Positions 28,733 to 40,656 are shown, counted from the first letter of the stretch. The stretch: 43,082 nucleotides of DNA from Priestia flexa NBRC 15715 (GCF_001591565.1 NZ_BCVD01000017.1:1-43082), one strand, 5' to 3'. The notes: generated by a model from the sequence alone, not told the origin. Numbers and translations are program-made.

Positions 28733-30400
28733 ATGAATTGGACGAATATTGCCTTAATGGTTCAGCTATTCTTTGGTATCATTATTGGCTTGTACTTTTG
28801 GAATTTATTGCGCAATCAGCGCACACAAAAAGTATCAATTGATCGGGAATCAAAAAAAGAAATGGATCAATTGCGAAAGATGCGTGCCATTTCACTAACT
28901 GAACCATTAGCAGAAAGAGTTAGACCGTCAAGTTTTCATGATATTGTGGGACAAGAAGACGGCATTCGTGCTTTAAAAGCCGCGCTATGTGGCCCAAACC
29001 CACAGCACGTTATCGTATATGGACCTCCAGGCGTAGGGAAAACGGCAGCAGCTCGTCTTGTACTAGAAGAAGCAAAAAAAAATCAAAAGTCTCCTTTCAA
29101 AAAAGGATCAGTATTTGTAGAACTTGATGCGACGACAGCTCGTTTTGATGAACGAGGGATTGCTGATCCTCTTATCGGATCTGTACATGACCCTATCTAT
29201 CAAGGAGCGGGGGCTATGGGACAAGCTGGAATTCCTCAGCCAAAGCAAGGTGCTGTAACGGATGCTCACGGAGGAATTTTATTCATTGATGAAATTGGTG
29301 AACTACACCCTATTCAAATGAACAAATTACTAAAGGTATTAGAAGACAGAAAAGTATTTATGGAAAGTGCGTATTATAGCGAAGAAAATGCACAAATTCC
29401 GACTCATATTCACGATATTTTTCAAAATGGACTCCCTGCTGATTTTCGTTTAATTGGGGCAACAACGAGAACACCGAGTGAAATTCCGCCAGCCATTCGC
29501 TCACGCTGTGTTGAAGTGTTTTTTCGCGAGCTTGATCAAGATGAAATCATTAGCGTTGCGAAAAAAGCCGCTCAAAAAGTACAAATGGAAGTAACAGATA
29601 AAGGGCTGTCTATGTTGTCTACATATGCTCGCAATGGGCGAGAAACAGTTAATATGATGCAAATTGCAGCTGGATTGGCAATTTCAGAAGATCGTAAAGA
29701 CATAAAGAATGAAGATATTGAATGGATTATTCATTCAAGTCAGCTAACTCCACGTCACGAGCCGAAGATTCCAGAACAAGAACAAGTAGGATTAATTAAT
29801 GGATTAGCTGTATATGGACCTAATTCAGGTGCGTTATTAGAAATTGAAGTAAAAGCAATGAAAGCAAAAGAAAAAGGAAATATTACCATTACGGGGATAG
29901 TAGAAGAAGAAAACATCAATGGGCAAGGAAAATCCGTACGAAGAAAAAGTATGGCCAGAAGTTCAATTGAAAATGTCATTACTGTGCTGCGCTCCATGGC
30001 TGTGCCTGCCGATGAATATGATATTCATGTGAACTTTCCAGGAGGAGTGCCAATTGATGGACCTTCCGCAGGAATTGCGATGGCAACAGGCATTTATTCT
30101 GCTATCTATGAAGTGCCGATCAAACATACAGTTGCAATGACTGGAGAGATTGGACTGCATGGAAATGTTAAGCCAATCGGGGGCGTCATTCCTAAAATTA
30201 AAGCGGCAAAGCAGGCAGGGGTAACTCATGTAATCGTTCCGAAGGATAATATGAATGGAATGGTGGAACAGATTCGAGGAATTGACATTTTACCAGTGAC
30301 TCAACTAGCAGATGTTTTAAAATATGCACTCTTACCAATACAAGATCACGTTGCTCACCTATCAAAAGAAGCCGGGGTGCCAAAGCGCGAATTCATGTAA
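28733..30400 (+). CDS. lonB: LonB, membrane-anchored Lon-like protease
   Basis: This 555-residue forespore protease has an N-terminal transmembrane segment (about 5-25, LMVQLFFGIIIGLYFWNLL), an AAA+ domain with Walker A GPPGVGKT (97-104) and Walker B ILFIDEIGEL, and a C-terminal Lon protease domain with catalytic Ser 445 (DGPSAG) and Lys 488. It lacks the long N-terminal LON domain of LonA. A perfect sigma-F-type promoter lies upstream and a GCAGGAGG site precedes ATG 28733. It is followed by a terminator and then lonA. Confidence 0.96.
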   Translation: MNWTNIALMVQLFFGIIIGLYFWNLLRNQRTQKVSIDRESKKEMDQLRKMRAISLTEPLAERVRPSSFHDIVGQEDGIRALKAALCGPNPQHVIVYGPPGVGKTAAARLVLEEAKKNQKSPFKKGSVFVELDATTARFDERGIADPLIGSVHDPIYQGAGAMGQAGIPQPKQGAVTDAHGGILFIDEIGELHPIQMNKLLKVLEDRKVFMESAYYSEENAQIPTHIHDIFQNGLPADFRLIGATTRTPSEIPPAIRSRCVEVFFRELDQDEIISVAKKAAQKVQMEVTDKGLSMLSTYARNGRETVNMMQIAAGLAISEDRKDIKNEDIEWIIHSSQLTPRHEPKIPEQEQVGLINGLAVYGPNSGALLEIEVKAMKAKEKGNITITGIVEEENINGQGKSVRRKSMARSSIENVITVLRSMAVPADEYDIHVNFPGGVPIDGPSAGIAMATGIYSAIYEVPIKHTVAMTGEIGLHGNVKPIGGVIPKIKAAKQAGVTHVIVPKDNMNGMVEQIRGIDILPVTQLADVLKYALLPIQDHVAHLSKEAGVPKREFM

Positions 30401-30446
30401 TATTAGCGACATTTAGTTGGAAAATTTTTTCATATGAATATCATCT

Positions 30447-30497
30447 GCCTTTTTCGCGTATAAAATCTTTATACACGCTTTACGAAAAAGGCTTTTT
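30447..30497 (+). terminator. Terminator of lonB
   Basis: GCCTTTTTCG (30447-30456) pairs with CGAAAAAGGC (30483-30492), followed by TTTTT. Confidence 0.82.
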
Positions 30498-30524
30498 CTA
30501 TGTGAAAAAGATATTTACTTCGCT

Positions 30525-30554
30525 TTGCATTGCAAAGACTTCACATGGTACAAT
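30525..30554 (+). promoter_or_regulatory. Promoter candidate of lonA
   Basis: TTGCAT (30525-30530), 18 bases, then TACAAT (30549-30554). No CtsR or CIRCE operator was recognised nearby. Confidence 0.5.
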
Positions 30555-30659
30555 TAATAATTACTATTATTAGACATGCCAAGTTAAATAGGATAAAATT
30601 GAAGCAGAATTTATCCCTTACATACTATGGAATAAACGGGCATTGGAGGTGTTCATTGA

Positions 30660-32984
30660 ATGACGAAAAATGAAACAATTCGCATTCCACTTTTACCTTT
30701 ACGTGGGTTGATTGTCTATCCAACTATGGTATTGCATTTAGATGTTGGAAGAGATAAATCCGTGCAGGCTTTAGAAAAAGCAATGATGGACGACCACTTG
30801 GTGTGCTTAGTTTCTCAAAAGGAAATGGGCATCGATGAACCAGCGGTTGATGACTTATATAAAATGGGTACTTTAGCAAAGATTAAGCAAATGTTAAAGT
30901 TGCCAAATGGCACGATGAGAGTATTAGTTGAAGGATTAAACCGTATTGAAGTCAAGGAAATAATTGAAGAAGAAGATTGCTTCCTGGCTGATGTAATGAA
31001 ATACAATGAAGAACATGAAACAGATGTGGAAGACAAAGCGCTAATGCGCACGCTTTTAGATTACTTTGAACAATACATAAAGCTATCTAAAAAGGTATCC
31101 GTTGAGACGTTTTCAACCGTAACAGACATTGAGGAACCGGGACGGTTAGCCGATATTATTGCTTCGCATTTGCCGATTAAAATTCAATTGAAGCAAGAAG
31201 TTCTTGAAACTGAAGATGTAAAAGAGCGCTTGAACATGCTCATTTCTTACATTCAAGATGAACAAGAAGTGCTACAACTTGAAAAGAAAATTGGACAACG
31301 TGTGAAAAAGTCGATGGAGCGTACTCAAAAAGAATACTATCTTCGTGAGCAAATGAAGGCTATTCAAAAAGAGCTAGGCGATAAAGAGGGTAAAGGCGGA
31401 GAAGTTGCTACACTTCGAGAAAAGATTGAAGAAAGTGGTATGCCTGAGCGCGTGATGATGACTGCGTTAAAAGAACTAGATCGCTATGAAAAAATTCCCG
31501 CTACTTCTGCAGAAAGCTCGGTTATTCGTAACTATATCGATTGGCTACTTGCTTTGCCATGGACAAAGGAAACTGAAGATCGTTTAGATATTCACCGCGC
31601 AGATAAAATTCTAAATGAAGAGCACTACGGTCTTGAAAAAGTAAAAGAACGTGTGCTTGAATACTTAGCTGTTCAGAAATTAACGAACTCATTAAAGGGA
31701 CCAATTCTTTGTTTAGCTGGACCTCCAGGAGTAGGTAAAACGTCTCTAGCACGTTCTATTGCGACGGCGTTAAATCGGAATTTTGTCCGTGTATCGCTCG
31801 GTGGCGTGCGTGATGAATCTGAAATTCGAGGCCATCGCCGTACGTATGTAGGCGCGATGCCTGGACGTATTATTCAAGGAATGAAAAAAGCTGGTACAGT
31901 CAACCCTGTCTTTTTATTAGATGAGATTGATAAAATGTCTAATGACTTCCGTGGAGACCCATCTTCTGCTATGCTTGAAGTCTTGGATCCGGAGCAAAAC
32001 CATAATTTTAGCGATCACTATATTGAAGAAACGTATGACTTATCAAAAGTGATGTTTGTAGCTACTGCTAATAATTTAGCGACGATTCCAGGACCTTTAC
32101 GCGACAGAATGGAAATCATTAATATTGCTGGCTATACAGAACTTGAAAAACTTGAAATTGCTAAGCGTCATTTAGCAGTGAGACAGTTAGAAAACCATGG
32201 TCTGAAAAAAGCTGACCTTCAAATTCGAGAAGATGCTCTAGTAGCAATCATTCGTCTTTATACGAGAGAAGCGGGCGTTCGTAACCTCGAGCGTGAAATT
32301 GCATCTATTTGTCGTAAAGCTGCTCGCATTATCGTATCTGGAGATAAAAAGCGCGTAGTCGTAACTGAAAAGAACTTAGAAGAATTTTTAGGAAAAGCAA
32401 GGTTTCGCTATGGGCAAGCTGAATCTGAAAACCAAGTTGGTGTTGCAACAGGGTTAGCTTACACAACTGTGGGAGGAGATACGCTTGCAATTGAAGTTAG
32501 TCTATCTCCTGGAAAAGGTCGCCTTGTACTAACAGGGAAACTTGGTGATGTGATGAAAGAGTCTGCTCAAGCAGCTTTTAGTTACATTCGTTCAAAAGCG
32601 GAAGAGCTAGGAATTGATGAAAAGTTCCATGAGAAATATGACATTCATATTCATGTGCCAGAAGGAGCAGTACCAAAAGATGGACCTTCGGCAGGAATTA
32701 CAATTGCAACAGCTTTAACTTCAGCTTTAACAGGTAGACCGGTAAGAAGAGAGGTAGGAATGACGGGTGAGATTACGCTTAGAGGTCGCGTCTTACCAAT
32801 CGGTGGATTAAAAGAAAAATCATTAAGTGCACATCGTGCTGGACTTACAAAAATCTTAATCCCTCAAGACAACGAGCGTGATATTGAAGATATTCCAGAT
32901 AGTGTACAAGAACAGTTGGACATCGTACTTGTATCTCATTTAGATCAAGTATTGGAACATGCATTAGTAGGAGAGGTAAAATGA
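30660..32984 (+). CDS. lonA: LonA, ATP-dependent protease
   Basis: This cytosolic protease degrades misfolded and regulatory proteins. The 774 residues comprise an N-terminal LON substrate domain (1-200), a coiled-coil linker, an AAA+ module with GPPGVGKT near 356 and [10 protein letters not shown], and a protease domain with catalytic Ser 677 (DGPSAG) and Lys 720 (GGLKEK). ATG 30660 has a TTGGAGGTG site. The stop overlaps the start of ysxC (ATGA). Confidence 0.98.
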   Translation: MTKNETIRIPLLPLRGLIVYPTMVLHLDVGRDKSVQALEKAMMDDHLVCLVSQKEMGIDEPAVDDLYKMGTLAKIKQMLKLPNGTMRVLVEGLNRIEVKEIIEEEDCFLADVMKYNEEHETDVEDKALMRTLLDYFEQYIKLSKKVSVETFSTVTDIEEPGRLADIIASHLPIKIQLKQEVLETEDVKERLNMLISYIQDEQEVLQLEKKIGQRVKKSMERTQKEYYLREQMKAIQKELGDKEGKGGEVATLREKIEESGMPERVMMTALKELDRYEKIPATSAESSVIRNYIDWLLALPWTKETEDRLDIHRADKILNEEHYGLEKVKERVLEYLAVQKLTNSLKGPILCLAGPPGVGKTSLARSIATALNRNFVRVSLGGVRDESEIRGHRRTYVGAMPGRIIQGMKKAGTVNPVFLLDEIDKMSNDFRGDPSSAMLEVLDPEQNHNFSDHYIEETYDLSKVMFVATANNLATIPGPLRDRMEIINIAGYTELEKLEIAKRHLAVRQLENHGLKKADLQIREDALVAIIRLYTREAGVRNLEREIASICRKAARIIVSGDKKRVVVTEKNLEEFLGKARFRYGQAESENQVGVATGLAYTTVGGDTLAIEVSLSPGKGRLVLTGKLGDVMKESAQAAFSYIRSKAEELGIDEKFHEKYDIHIHVPEGAVPKDGPSAGITIATALTSALTGRPVRREVGMTGEITLRGRVLPIGGLKEKSLSAHRAGLTKILIPQDNERDIEDIPDSVQEQLDIVLVSHLDQVLEHALVGEVK

Positions 32985-33568
32985 AAGTAACCCAAGCGGA
33001 AATTGTTATCAGCGCAGTAAAGCCTGATCAATATCCAAAAGAAAACTTGCCAGAATTTGCTTTGGCTGGTCGATCAAATGTAGGAAAATCATCATTTATT
33101 AATAAAATGCTTAACCGTAAAAACTTAGCACGTACATCGTCAAAGCCTGGAAAAACACAAACGTTAAATTTTTATTTAATCAATGAAATGATGCATTTTG
33201 TTGATGTTCCAGGCTACGGGTTTGCTAAAGTGTCTAAGACAGAGCGTGAAGCATGGGGCAAGATGATTGAAACATATTTAACGGATCGCGATCAGCTAAA
33301 AGCGGTGTTATTAATTATTGATTTACGTCACGCGCCGTCTAAAGATGATGTCATGATGTACAATTTCTTAAAGCATTACGAAATTCCTGTAATGGTTATT
33401 GCCACAAAAGCGGATAAAATTCCGAAAGGTAAATGGCAAAAGCACTTAAAAGTTGTACGTGATACGTTAGAGCTAGAAGCCGAAGATGAACTCATTCTAT
33501 TTTCATCTGAAACTGGTCAAGGAAAAGATCAGTCGTGGAGATCACTTCAATACCGCATGAATAATTAA
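32981..33568 (+). CDS. ysxC: YsxC/EngB GTPase, ribosome biogenesis
   Basis: This 195-residue GTPase of the TRAFAC class is needed for late 50S assembly. G1 GRSNVGKS is at 30-37, followed by the G2 threonines in [11 protein letters not shown]3 DVPGYG and G4 TKADK. It is coupled to lonA by an ATGA overlap, with AGGAGAGG upstream. A strong bidirectional terminator follows. Confidence 0.97.
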   Translation: MKVTQAEIVISAVKPDQYPKENLPEFALAGRSNVGKSSFINKMLNRKNLARTSSKPGKTQTLNFYLINEMMHFVDVPGYGFAKVSKTEREAWGKMIETYLTDRDQLKAVLLIIDLRHAPSKDDVMMYNFLKHYEIPVMVIATKADKIPKGKWQKHLKVVRDTLELEAEDELILFSSETGQGKDQSWRSLQYRMNN

Positions 33569-33570
33569 CA

Positions 33571-33618
33571 AAAAAAGGTTGAAACGAAAAGCGCTCGCTT
33601 TTCGTTTCAACCTTTTTT
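33571..33618. terminator. Bidirectional terminator between ysxC and ysxD
   Basis: A perfect 23 bp stem (33571-33593 with 33596-33618) begins with six A (after one more A at the ysxC side) and ends with six T, so it works in both directions for these convergent genes. Confidence 0.95.
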
Positions 33619-33625
33619 ACATATA

Positions 33626-34111
33626 TTACTTACGTTTGAAAAATAATAAATATAAGCCAATGAGTAGGAATAGAATAGGCCAAAAGGTAGCTAGGTAATT
33701 CACACCGTTTTCAACCGCTGGGGCAAACTGATTTAAATTATTTGAAAACATCATAAACAGCGCAATGAGTAATAAAAGAATACCTTGAAATAGGCCGGTT
33801 TTACTCTTTTTCGCACTCAGTAAAAAGCTCAGTGCAATCATTAAAATGACCATGCTAGTATGTTGAGGCCAGAACGGCAGCCAGTCACTTACATAAAAAT
33901 GACCGCCTAATGTAATTAATATGTAGCTTGCTAGTACGTTAGAATAGTCTTGCGAAATGCGACATTGTGCCCCAAGCGCAACTCCGACTAAAACGAGCAG
34001 GAGAGGCCAGGTGTATAAGTGTTCTGCGATTTTTAAGTTAAGCTCGTCTACTAGAAAAAAGATTCCAAATCCAACTAATAAAACTCCGAAAAAAATTGAC
34101 TGTTTCTTCAT
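33626..34111 (-). CDS. ysxD: Small multi-pass membrane protein (YsxD position)
   Basis: This 161-residue, strongly hydrophobic protein has about five or six membrane segments, beginning SIFFGVLLVGFGIFFLVDEL and ending WPILFLLIGLYLLFFKRK. The repeated (W/F)P(L/I)L-L(V/I)G pattern resembles the LiaF-type transmembrane module. Function unknown. It sits where B. subtilis has ysxD, between ysxC and hemA, on the opposite strand here. ATG 34111 has a GGAGG site 6 bases before. The symbol rests on position and character. Confidence 0.75.
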   Translation of the reverse strand: MKKQSIFFGVLLVGFGIFFLVDELNLKIAEHLYTWPLLLVLVGVALGAQCRISQDYSNVLASYILITLGGHFYVSDWLPFWPQHTSMVILMIALSFLLSAKKSKTGLFQGILLLLIALFMMFSNNLNQFAPAVENGVNYLATFWPILFLLIGLYLLFFKRK

Positions 34112-34230
34112 CGTAACCTCCTGGTGTGATTAAACAGGAAAAGTGATAAATCACTGCTTTTTTGATACAATTTGTTATGGATAATCGTTAATATCTTAAC
34201 ACATGTTTTCAAAGACTGTTCACATTTTTT

Positions 34231-34260
34231 TTAAGAACGAGTAGGGAAACATGTTATAAT
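34231..34260 (+). promoter_or_regulatory. Promoter candidate of the hem operon
   Basis: TATAAT (34255-34260) has TTAAGA (34231-34236) 18 bases before it. A PerR operator, known for hemA in B. subtilis, was not clearly found; only a TTATAAT half-site overlaps the -10. Confidence 0.5.
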
Positions 34261-34314
34261 AGAGATAGATAAAAGGACAGTAATTTAATTTTTTATTGAA
34301 GGGGGTATGTACAA

Positions 34315-35655
34315 GTGCATATTATAGCAGTCGGCTTAAATTATCGAACAGCCCCTGTTGAAATAAGGGAAAAGCTTAGCTTTAAAGAACAAGAGTTAGG
34401 CTCTGCAATGAAAGCTTTAAGTAGTCAAAAGAGTATCTTAGAAAACATTATTGTGTCAACATGTAATCGTACGGAGATCTATGCAGTAGTGGATCAGTTA
34501 CACACAGGGCGTTACTATGTAAAAGCCTTTTTGGCAGAGTGGTTTGAACTAGATAAAGACGAGTTTTCACCTTTTTTAACAATTGCTGAAAACGATGGTG
34601 CTATTGAGCATTTGTATCGAGTAAGCTGTGGGTTAGACTCAATGGTTGTAGGTGAAACACAGATTCTTGGACAGGTACGTTCAAGCTTTTTACTTGCTCA
34701 ACAAAATCAAACAATTGGAACGGTATTTAATCAATTGTTTAAGCAAGCTATTACACTAGCCAAGCGTGCGCACAGCGAGACAGAGATTGGAGCCAATGCT
34801 GTTTCAGTGAGTTACGCTGCGGTTGAGTTAGCGAAAAAAATTTTTGGTGATCTGTCATCGAAGCATGTGCTTATTCTAGGTGCAGGTAAAATGGGCGAGC
34901 TTGCTTTGCAGAACTTATACGGCAGCGGTGCTCAAAAAGTAACGGTTGTAAATCGTACATTCGAAAAAGCAGAAGAACTTGCTAAGCGCTTTTCTGGTCA
35001 AGCGAAACAGCTAAACGAACTTCAATGTGCGTTAATTGAAGCTGATATTTTAATTAGCTCTACGGGAGCTAGTACGTTTGTCGTATCAAAAGATATGATG
35101 AAGCAAGTAGAGCGCATGCGCAAAGGACGACCTCTTTTTATGGTTGATATCGCGGTTCCGCGTGATTTGGATCCTGCACTTGCAGAGCTTGATAGCGTCT
35201 TTTTATATGATATTGATGACTTACAAGGGATTGTGGATGCGAATTTACAAGAACGCAAAAAGGCTGCTGAAACAATCGAGTTAATGATTGAAGCTGAAAT
35301 TGTTGATTTTAAAATGTGGCTAGGTCGTCTTGGGGTTGTGCCTGTTATTTCAGCTCTTCGTGAGAAAGCACTAACTATTCAGGCTGATACGATGGCTAGT
35401 ATTAATCGCAAGCTTCCGAATTTGTCTGAGCGTGAACGAAAAGTGCTGAACAAACATACGAAAAGCATCATAAATCAACTGCTGCGAGATCCGATTTTAC
35501 ATGCAAAAGAACTGGCTGGAGAGCAGCATGCTGAAGAGTCGTTAGAATTGTTCATGAAGATTTTTAATATTGAACAAGAAGTGGAAGCTCAAAAGCAAAA
35601 AGAATCTCATCATGAGCTACCCGTAACTCCTCAACAAGTAGCTTACCAGTCGTAA
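34315..35655 (+). CDS. hemA: Glutamyl-tRNA reductase
   Basis: It reduces glutamyl-tRNA to glutamate-1-semialdehyde with NADPH, the first step of the C5 haem pathway and its main control point. The 446 residues show nucleophile Cys 50 in [24 protein letters not shown], the NADPH-binding GAGKMGELA and a helical dimerisation tail. The start is GTG 34315 after GAAGGGGGT. It is the first gene of hemAXCDBL. Confidence 0.98.
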   Translation: MHIIAVGLNYRTAPVEIREKLSFKEQELGSAMKALSSQKSILENIIVSTCNRTEIYAVVDQLHTGRYYVKAFLAEWFELDKDEFSPFLTIAENDGAIEHLYRVSCGLDSMVVGETQILGQVRSSFLLAQQNQTIGTVFNQLFKQAITLAKRAHSETEIGANAVSVSYAAVELAKKIFGDLSSKHVLILGAGKMGELALQNLYGSGAQKVTVVNRTFEKAEELAKRFSGQAKQLNELQCALIEADILISSTGASTFVVSKDMMKQVERMRKGRPLFMVDIAVPRDLDPALAELDSVFLYDIDDLQGIVDANLQERKKAAETIELMIEAEIVDFKMWLGRLGVVPVISALREKALTIQADTMASINRKLPNLSERERKVLNKHTKSIINQLLRDPILHAKELAGEQHAEESLELFMKIFNIEQEVEAQKQKESHHELPVTPQQVAYQS

Positions 35656-35668
35656 GTGAGGCTTTGAT

Positions 35669-36502
35669 ATGGTTGATATCTCATTGACCAGAATTTATGA
35701 ATTAATTGTAATTTTATACGCGGTCAGTGTTTTGCTTTATTTCATTGACTTTGTACAGCATAACCGGAAGGCAAATAAAGTAGCCTTCTGGTTACTTTCT
35801 ATTGTGTGGTTTTTACAAACAATCTTTTTGTTTTTACGAATGTGGGAAACCAGTAGAGTCCCAATCTTAACAATTTCAGAGGGCCTGTACTTCTATGCGT
35901 GGGTGCTCATTACGCTATCGTTAGTCATCAATCGTTTATTTAGAGTTGATTTTGTCGTGTTCTTTACGAATGCGATTGGCTTTTTAATCATGGCGATTCA
36001 TACGTTTGCACCAATGGAAACACAAACGTCGGTTGAAGCAGAACGATTGGTATCAGAACTTTTAATTTTTCACATCACAATGGCTATTTTATCTTATGGA
36101 GCTTTTTCCATTTCTTTTGTTTTCTCAGCTTTGTACCTTGTACAGTATGATTTGCTGAAAAAGAAAAAATGGAACAAGCGACTGATGCGCATTGAGGATT
36201 TAACGAAGCTGGATTATCTGTCTTACGTACTGATCTTAATTGGTGTACCTCTATTGTTGCTTTCCTTGATGCTTGGGTTAATATGGGCGTATATTAAAGT
36301 AGTCGATTTTCACTGGTATGATACAAAGGTATTAGGTTCGTTCTTTATGCTCCTTGCATATAGCGCTTACTTGTATGTGCGTTTGAGAAGAGGAATTCAA
36401 GGTCGGGCAATAGCTATTTGGAACATCGCATTATTTTTAATTTTATTGATTAACTTTTTCTTATTTGGAAGTTTGTCAAACTTTCATTTTTGGGAGTCGT
36501 AA
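35669..36502 (+). CDS. hemX: HemX, membrane protein affecting HemA level
   Basis: This 277-residue integral membrane protein has about eight hydrophobic segments and belongs to the cytochrome c assembly (CcsA-like) superfamily. In B. subtilis HemX lowers the amount of HemA. It lies 13 bases after hemA and 15 before hemC. ATG 35669 has a GTGAGG site. Confidence 0.92.
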   Translation: MVDISLTRIYELIVILYAVSVLLYFIDFVQHNRKANKVAFWLLSIVWFLQTIFLFLRMWETSRVPILTISEGLYFYAWVLITLSLVINRLFRVDFVVFFTNAIGFLIMAIHTFAPMETQTSVEAERLVSELLIFHITMAILSYGAFSISFVFSALYLVQYDLLKKKKWNKRLMRIEDLTKLDYLSYVLILIGVPLLLLSLMLGLIWAYIKVVDFHWYDTKVLGSFFMLLAYSAYLYVRLRRGIQGRAIAIWNIALFLILLINFFLFGSLSNFHFWES

Positions 36503-36517
36503 AACTAGGAGGACAAC

Positions 36518-37450
36518 ATGCGGAAAATTATTGTCGGCTCACGCCGAAGCAAGCTAGCATTAACACAGACAAAATGGGTTATCGAACAGTTGAAACAACA
36601 AGGTCTTCCTTTTGAGTTTGAGATTAAAGAAATTGTCACAAAAGGAGATAAAATCTTAGATGTAACGCTTTCTAAGGTAGGCGGAAAAGGCTTATTTGTA
36701 AAAGAAATTGAACAAGCAATATTGTCAAAAGAAATTGATATGGCCGTTCACAGCATGAAGGATATGCCGGCTGTTTTACCTGAAGGGTTAACAATTGGAT
36801 GCATTCCGCTGCGTGAAGACCACAGAGATGTGCTCATTTCAAAGACCGGAAAAACGTTTGAAGAGCTACCAAGTGGAGCTGTCATTGGAACGAGTAGCCT
36901 CCGACGTGGTGCACAGCTTCTTGCAAAGCGTTCAGACATTGAAATTAAATGGATTCGAGGCAATATCGATACACGTTTAAACAAACTACAAACAGAAGAA
37001 TATGACGCAATAATTCTAGCTGCAGCTGGTCTATCACGAATGGGTTGGTCTAAAGACACTGTGACGCAGTATTTAAACCCTAGCTTAAGTGTTCCAGCGG
37101 TTGGTCAAGGAGCTTTAGCGATTGAATGTCGTTCAGATGACAAGGAGCTACTTGAACTTCTACATATGCTAAACGATGAGGACACAAGCTTAGCAGTTCA
37201 AGCAGAGCGCGTGTTTCTAAAGCGCATGGAAGGCGGCTGTCAAGTTCCGATTGCAGGCTATGCTCACGTAGTAGAGAATAGGCATGTACAATTAACAGCG
37301 CTTGTTGCTTCTCCAGATGGTCAACAAATTTATCAAGAAACGCTTGCTGGTGCAAACCCCGTAGAAATTGGAGAGGAAGCTGCACGTCGTTTAACTGCCA
37401 ACGGAGCTAAAGAATTAATTGATCGTGTAAAAGAGGAGCTGGACAGTTAA
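36518..37450 (+). CDS. hemC: Porphobilinogen deaminase (hydroxymethylbilane synthase)
   Basis: It joins four porphobilinogens into hydroxymethylbilane on a dipyrromethane cofactor. Length 310. Cofactor-binding Cys 241 is in [27 protein letters not shown] and [10 protein letters not shown] are catalytic-cleft motifs. The stop codon overlaps the hemD ATG by one base (TAATG). Confidence 0.98.
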   Translation: MRKIIVGSRRSKLALTQTKWVIEQLKQQGLPFEFEIKEIVTKGDKILDVTLSKVGGKGLFVKEIEQAILSKEIDMAVHSMKDMPAVLPEGLTIGCIPLREDHRDVLISKTGKTFEELPSGAVIGTSSLRRGAQLLAKRSDIEIKWIRGNIDTRLNKLQTEEYDAIILAAAGLSRMGWSKDTVTQYLNPSLSVPAVGQGALAIECRSDDKELLELLHMLNDEDTSLAVQAERVFLKRMEGGCQVPIAGYAHVVENRHVQLTALVASPDGQQIYQETLAGANPVEIGEEAARRLTANGAKELIDRVKEELDS

Positions 37451-38235
37451 TGAGTCAACAGGCTCCTCTTTTTTTAAAACGAGTGTTGATTACGCGCCAA
37501 GCGGAGCAAGCCAAAAGCTTTACTGCTGCAATACAAGCTGTAGGTGGTATTCCTTTAACGGTGCCTGTTTTATCTTTTGTACCAGCAGCTAATCGTACGT
37601 ACATACAGAGAGTACTTGAACAGCTTCATACATATCAGTGGATTATCTTTACAAGTCAAAATGGAGTCGAGTTTTTCTTTCAGTGGCTTAATCTATTAAA
37701 TATAAACAGTGGTTTAGCTAAATCCTGTAAGATCGCTGTTGTTGGAAAAAAAACAGGTGAAGCACTCAAAAAACGTGGGATAAAGCCAGACGTAACTCCT
37801 GAAGAGTACATAGCAGAGTCACTGCTAGAAGCACTCATGAAGGAGGCTAAACCTCATGAAAAAGTGCTTGTTGTTAGAGGGAATCTAGCACGTCCTATTC
37901 TTTTACAAGGACTTGATGAAAAAGGGTATAGCGTGACGGACCTGGTGATGTATGAAACGGTTCAAAATAAAGCATCCAGGACTGAGCTTCAGCACGCGGT
38001 TGAGAAAGCGGATATCATTACGTTTACAAGCTCATCTACCGTTAACTTCTTTGTTGATATGATGGATTCAAAACAAGATTGGCTATCGGTTATAAACGAA
38101 AAAGTGGTCGTGTGTATAGGACCTATTACCGCTCAAACTGCTGCCAAATATGAAATTGAGCACATCGTTCCAGAAGAGTATACAATTAATGGTATGATAG
38201 AGAAAATGGTAGATTATTTTAAAGGTAACAATTAA
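37450..38235 (+). CDS. hemD: Uroporphyrinogen-III synthase
   Basis: It cyclises hydroxymethylbilane with inversion of ring D. The 261 residues form two alternating alpha/beta domains. The family is poorly conserved; visible signatures are [27 protein letters not shown] and [12 protein letters not shown]. Overlap with hemC and the position before hemB make the call secure. Confidence 0.94.
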   Translation: MSQQAPLFLKRVLITRQAEQAKSFTAAIQAVGGIPLTVPVLSFVPAANRTYIQRVLEQLHTYQWIIFTSQNGVEFFFQWLNLLNINSGLAKSCKIAVVGKKTGEALKKRGIKPDVTPEEYIAESLLEALMKEAKPHEKVLVVRGNLARPILLQGLDEKGYSVTDLVMYETVQNKASRTELQHAVEKADIITFTSSSTVNFFVDMMDSKQDWLSVINEKVVVCIGPITAQTAAKYEIEHIVPEEYTINGMIEKMVDYFKGNN

Positions 38236-38248
38236 GGAGGATTTTCTC

Positions 38249-39229
38249 ATGACATTATTACAATTCAATCGTCATCGTCGTCTAAGACGTTCAGATAGCA
38301 TGCGTGCACTTGTTCGCGAAACGCACTTACAGCCGGAAGACTTTATTTATCCAATCTTTGTAATTGAAGGAAAAAATAAGCGCAATGCAGTTCAATCCAT
38401 GCCAGGCGTAGATCAAGTATCGCTTGATTTATTAAGTAGAGAAATGCAGGAGCTTGTCGATTTGGGAATTCAGTCCGTTATTGTTTTTGGCGTGCCAGCT
38501 GAAAAAGATGCTGTTGGTTCGCAAGCTTATCATGATCATGGAATCGTTCAAAAAGCAATTCGTCAAATTAAAGAAGAGTTCCCTGAACTTGTCGTTATTG
38601 CAGACACTTGCTTATGTCAATATACCGATCATGGACATTGTGGCATTATTGAAGAAGGAAAAATCTTAAATGACCCAACGCTTGATTTGCTAGCAAGAAC
38701 AGCGGTTAGTCAAGCAAGAGCTGGCGCTGATATCATTGCACCTTCTAACATGATGGATGGGTTCGTAGCGGCTATTCGTCATGGTTTAGACGAAGCAGGT
38801 TTCGAAGATATTCCTATTATGTCTTACGCTGTAAAATATGCGTCAGCTTTCTACGGTCCTTTCCGTGATGCAGCACATTCTTCTCCGCAATTTGGAGATC
38901 GTAAAACGTACCAAATGGACCCAGCCAATCGCTTAGAAGCTCTTCGTGAAGCGGAGTCTGACGTAGCCGAAGGTGCAGACTTCTTAATTGTAAAACCAGC
39001 GCTTTCTTACTTAGATATTATGCGTGATGTAAAAAATAACTTTAACCTACCTGTCGTGGCTTATAACGTAAGTGGAGAATACTCCATGATTAAAGCAGCT
39101 GCACAAAATGGATGGGTAAATGAAAAAGAGATTGTGCTAGAAAAGCTTACAAGTATGAAGCGTGCTGGAGCAGATTTAATCATTACGTATCATGCGAAAG
39201 ATGCTGTTCGCTGGCTAAAAGATAACTAA
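38249..39229 (+). CDS. hemB: Delta-aminolevulinic acid dehydratase (porphobilinogen synthase)
   Basis: It condenses two 5-aminolevulinates. The 326-residue TIM barrel has a zinc-type cysteine cluster (Cys 121, 123, 131 in [13 protein letters not shown]), so it is the Zn-dependent form, and Schiff-base lysines in YAVKYAS and [13 protein letters not shown] 38249 follows AAGGAGGA. Confidence 0.98.
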   Translation: MTLLQFNRHRRLRRSDSMRALVRETHLQPEDFIYPIFVIEGKNKRNAVQSMPGVDQVSLDLLSREMQELVDLGIQSVIVFGVPAEKDAVGSQAYHDHGIVQKAIRQIKEEFPELVVIADTCLCQYTDHGHCGIIEEGKILNDPTLDLLARTAVSQARAGADIIAPSNMMDGFVAAIRHGLDEAGFEDIPIMSYAVKYASAFYGPFRDAAHSSPQFGDRKTYQMDPANRLEALREAESDVAEGADFLIVKPALSYLDIMRDVKNNFNLPVVAYNVSGEYSMIKAAAQNGWVNEKEIVLEKLTSMKRAGADLIITYHAKDAVRWLKDN

Positions 39230-39245
39230 AAGGAGTGTTTGTTCG

Positions 39246-40535
39246 ATGAGAAGTTATGAAAAATCAAAAGCAGCCTTTCTTCAAGCAAAGCAACTAATGC
39301 CGGGCGGAGTAAATAGCCCAGTTCGTGCTTTTAAATCTGTAGATATGGATCCTATCTTTATGGAACGTGGAAAAGGAGCGAAAATCTACGATATTGATGG
39401 AAATGAATATGTAGATTACGTCCTATCTTGGGGGCCATTAATTCATGGTCACTCAAATGATCGTGTGGTAGAAGCAATTAAGAAAGTAACTGAGTCTGGA
39501 ACAAGCTTTGGTGCTCCAACTTTAATTGAGAACGAATTAGCTAAAGTAGTAATCTCACGTGTACCTTCAATTGAAATTGTTCGTATGGTGAGTTCTGGAA
39601 CGGAAGCAACGATGAGTGCTCTTCGCTTAGCTCGTGGCTATACGAATCGAAATAAAATCTTAAAATTTGAAGGATGCTATCACGGGCACGGCGATTCATT
39701 GTTAATTAAAGCTGGTTCGGGTGTTGCAACACTTGGTTTACCAGATAGCCCTGGTGTACCAGAAGGAATTGCTAAAAATACGATTACGGTTCCTTATAAT
39801 GATTTAAAAAGCGTAAAGTATGCGTTTGAGCAGTTTGGTGAAGATATTGCGGGTGTTATTGTTGAGCCAGTAGCTGGTAATATGGGAGTAGTACCACCTC
39901 AGCTTGGATTTTTAGAAGGGCTTCGTGAAATTACATCTGACTATGGCTCACTGTTAATTTTTGATGAAGTGATGACAGGCTTCCGAGTAGCGTATAACTG
40001 TGCGCAAGGTTACTATAACGTAACGCCTGATTTAACTTGCTTAGGAAAAGTAATTGGTGGTGGCCTTCCGGTTGGTGCTTACGGTGGTAAAGCGGAGATT
40101 ATGGAGCGAGTAGCACCGAGTGGTCCAATTTACCAAGCGGGTACGCTTTCTGGAAACCCACTTGCCATGACGGCAGGTTATGAGACGCTAACGCAGTTAA
40201 CGCCACAGTCGTATGATGAATTTTCTAGAAAAGCAGATCGCCTTGAAGAAGGTCTAAAAGCAGCCGCGGCAAAATATGAAGTGCCTCATACAATTAATCG
40301 AGCTGGCTCTATGATTGGCTTGTTCTTCACAAACGAAGACGTAATTAACTATGAGACAGCGAAAACATCAAATCTTGAATACTTTAGCAAGTACTATCGT
40401 GAAATGGCGAATGAAGGAGTCTTTTTACCACCTTCTCAATTTGAAGGTATGTTTTTATCGACTTCTCATACGGATGCAGATATTGAATTTACAATCCAAG
40501 CTGCTGAAAAAGCCTTTGCTAAACTTCGTTCATAA
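39246..40535 (+). CDS. hemL: Glutamate-1-semialdehyde 2,1-aminomutase
   Basis: This PLP enzyme makes 5-aminolevulinate from glutamate-1-semialdehyde. It has 429 residues, with PLP-binding Lys 268 in [25 protein letters not shown], and the N-terminal [12 protein letters not shown]. It is the last gene of the hem operon; a terminator follows. Confidence 0.98.
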   Translation: MRSYEKSKAAFLQAKQLMPGGVNSPVRAFKSVDMDPIFMERGKGAKIYDIDGNEYVDYVLSWGPLIHGHSNDRVVEAIKKVTESGTSFGAPTLIENELAKVVISRVPSIEIVRMVSSGTEATMSALRLARGYTNRNKILKFEGCYHGHGDSLLIKAGSGVATLGLPDSPGVPEGIAKNTITVPYNDLKSVKYAFEQFGEDIAGVIVEPVAGNMGVVPPQLGFLEGLREITSDYGSLLIFDEVMTGFRVAYNCAQGYYNVTPDLTCLGKVIGGGLPVGAYGGKAEIMERVAPSGPIYQAGTLSGNPLAMTAGYETLTQLTPQSYDEFSRKADRLEEGLKAAAAKYEVPHTINRAGSMIGLFFTNEDVINYETAKTSNLEYFSKYYREMANEGVFLPPSQFEGMFLSTSHTDADIEFTIQAAEKAFAKLRS

Positions 40536-40542
40536 TCCAAAG

Positions 40543-40571
40543 AGCTTACGTGATAAACGTAAGCTTTTTTG
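40543..40571 (+). terminator. Terminator of the hem operon
   Basis: AGCTTACG (40543-40550) pairs with CGTAAGCT (40558-40565), followed by TTTTT. Confidence 0.9.
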
Positions 40572-40580
40572 CTTTTAAAG

Positions 40581-40609
40581 ACATATTTTATTTTTCACTT
40601 TCATACATC
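40581..40609 (+). promoter_or_regulatory. Sigma-E-type (mother cell) promoter of spoVID
   Basis: ACATATT (40581-40587), exactly 14 bases, then CATACATC (40602-40609). It matches the sigma-E consensus KMATATT-N14-CATACANT except at the first and last positions. spoVID is a sigma-E gene in B. subtilis, which supports the call. Confidence 0.6.
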
Positions 40610-40656
40610 TTTAATGACAACGCTATTTTGTAAGGTGTTGGAAGGGGGAGAGCAAT

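Noticed and set aside
34250-34275. PerR box at the hemA promoter
   Set aside because: Only one half-site (TTATAAT) is present; the second half differs at most positions.
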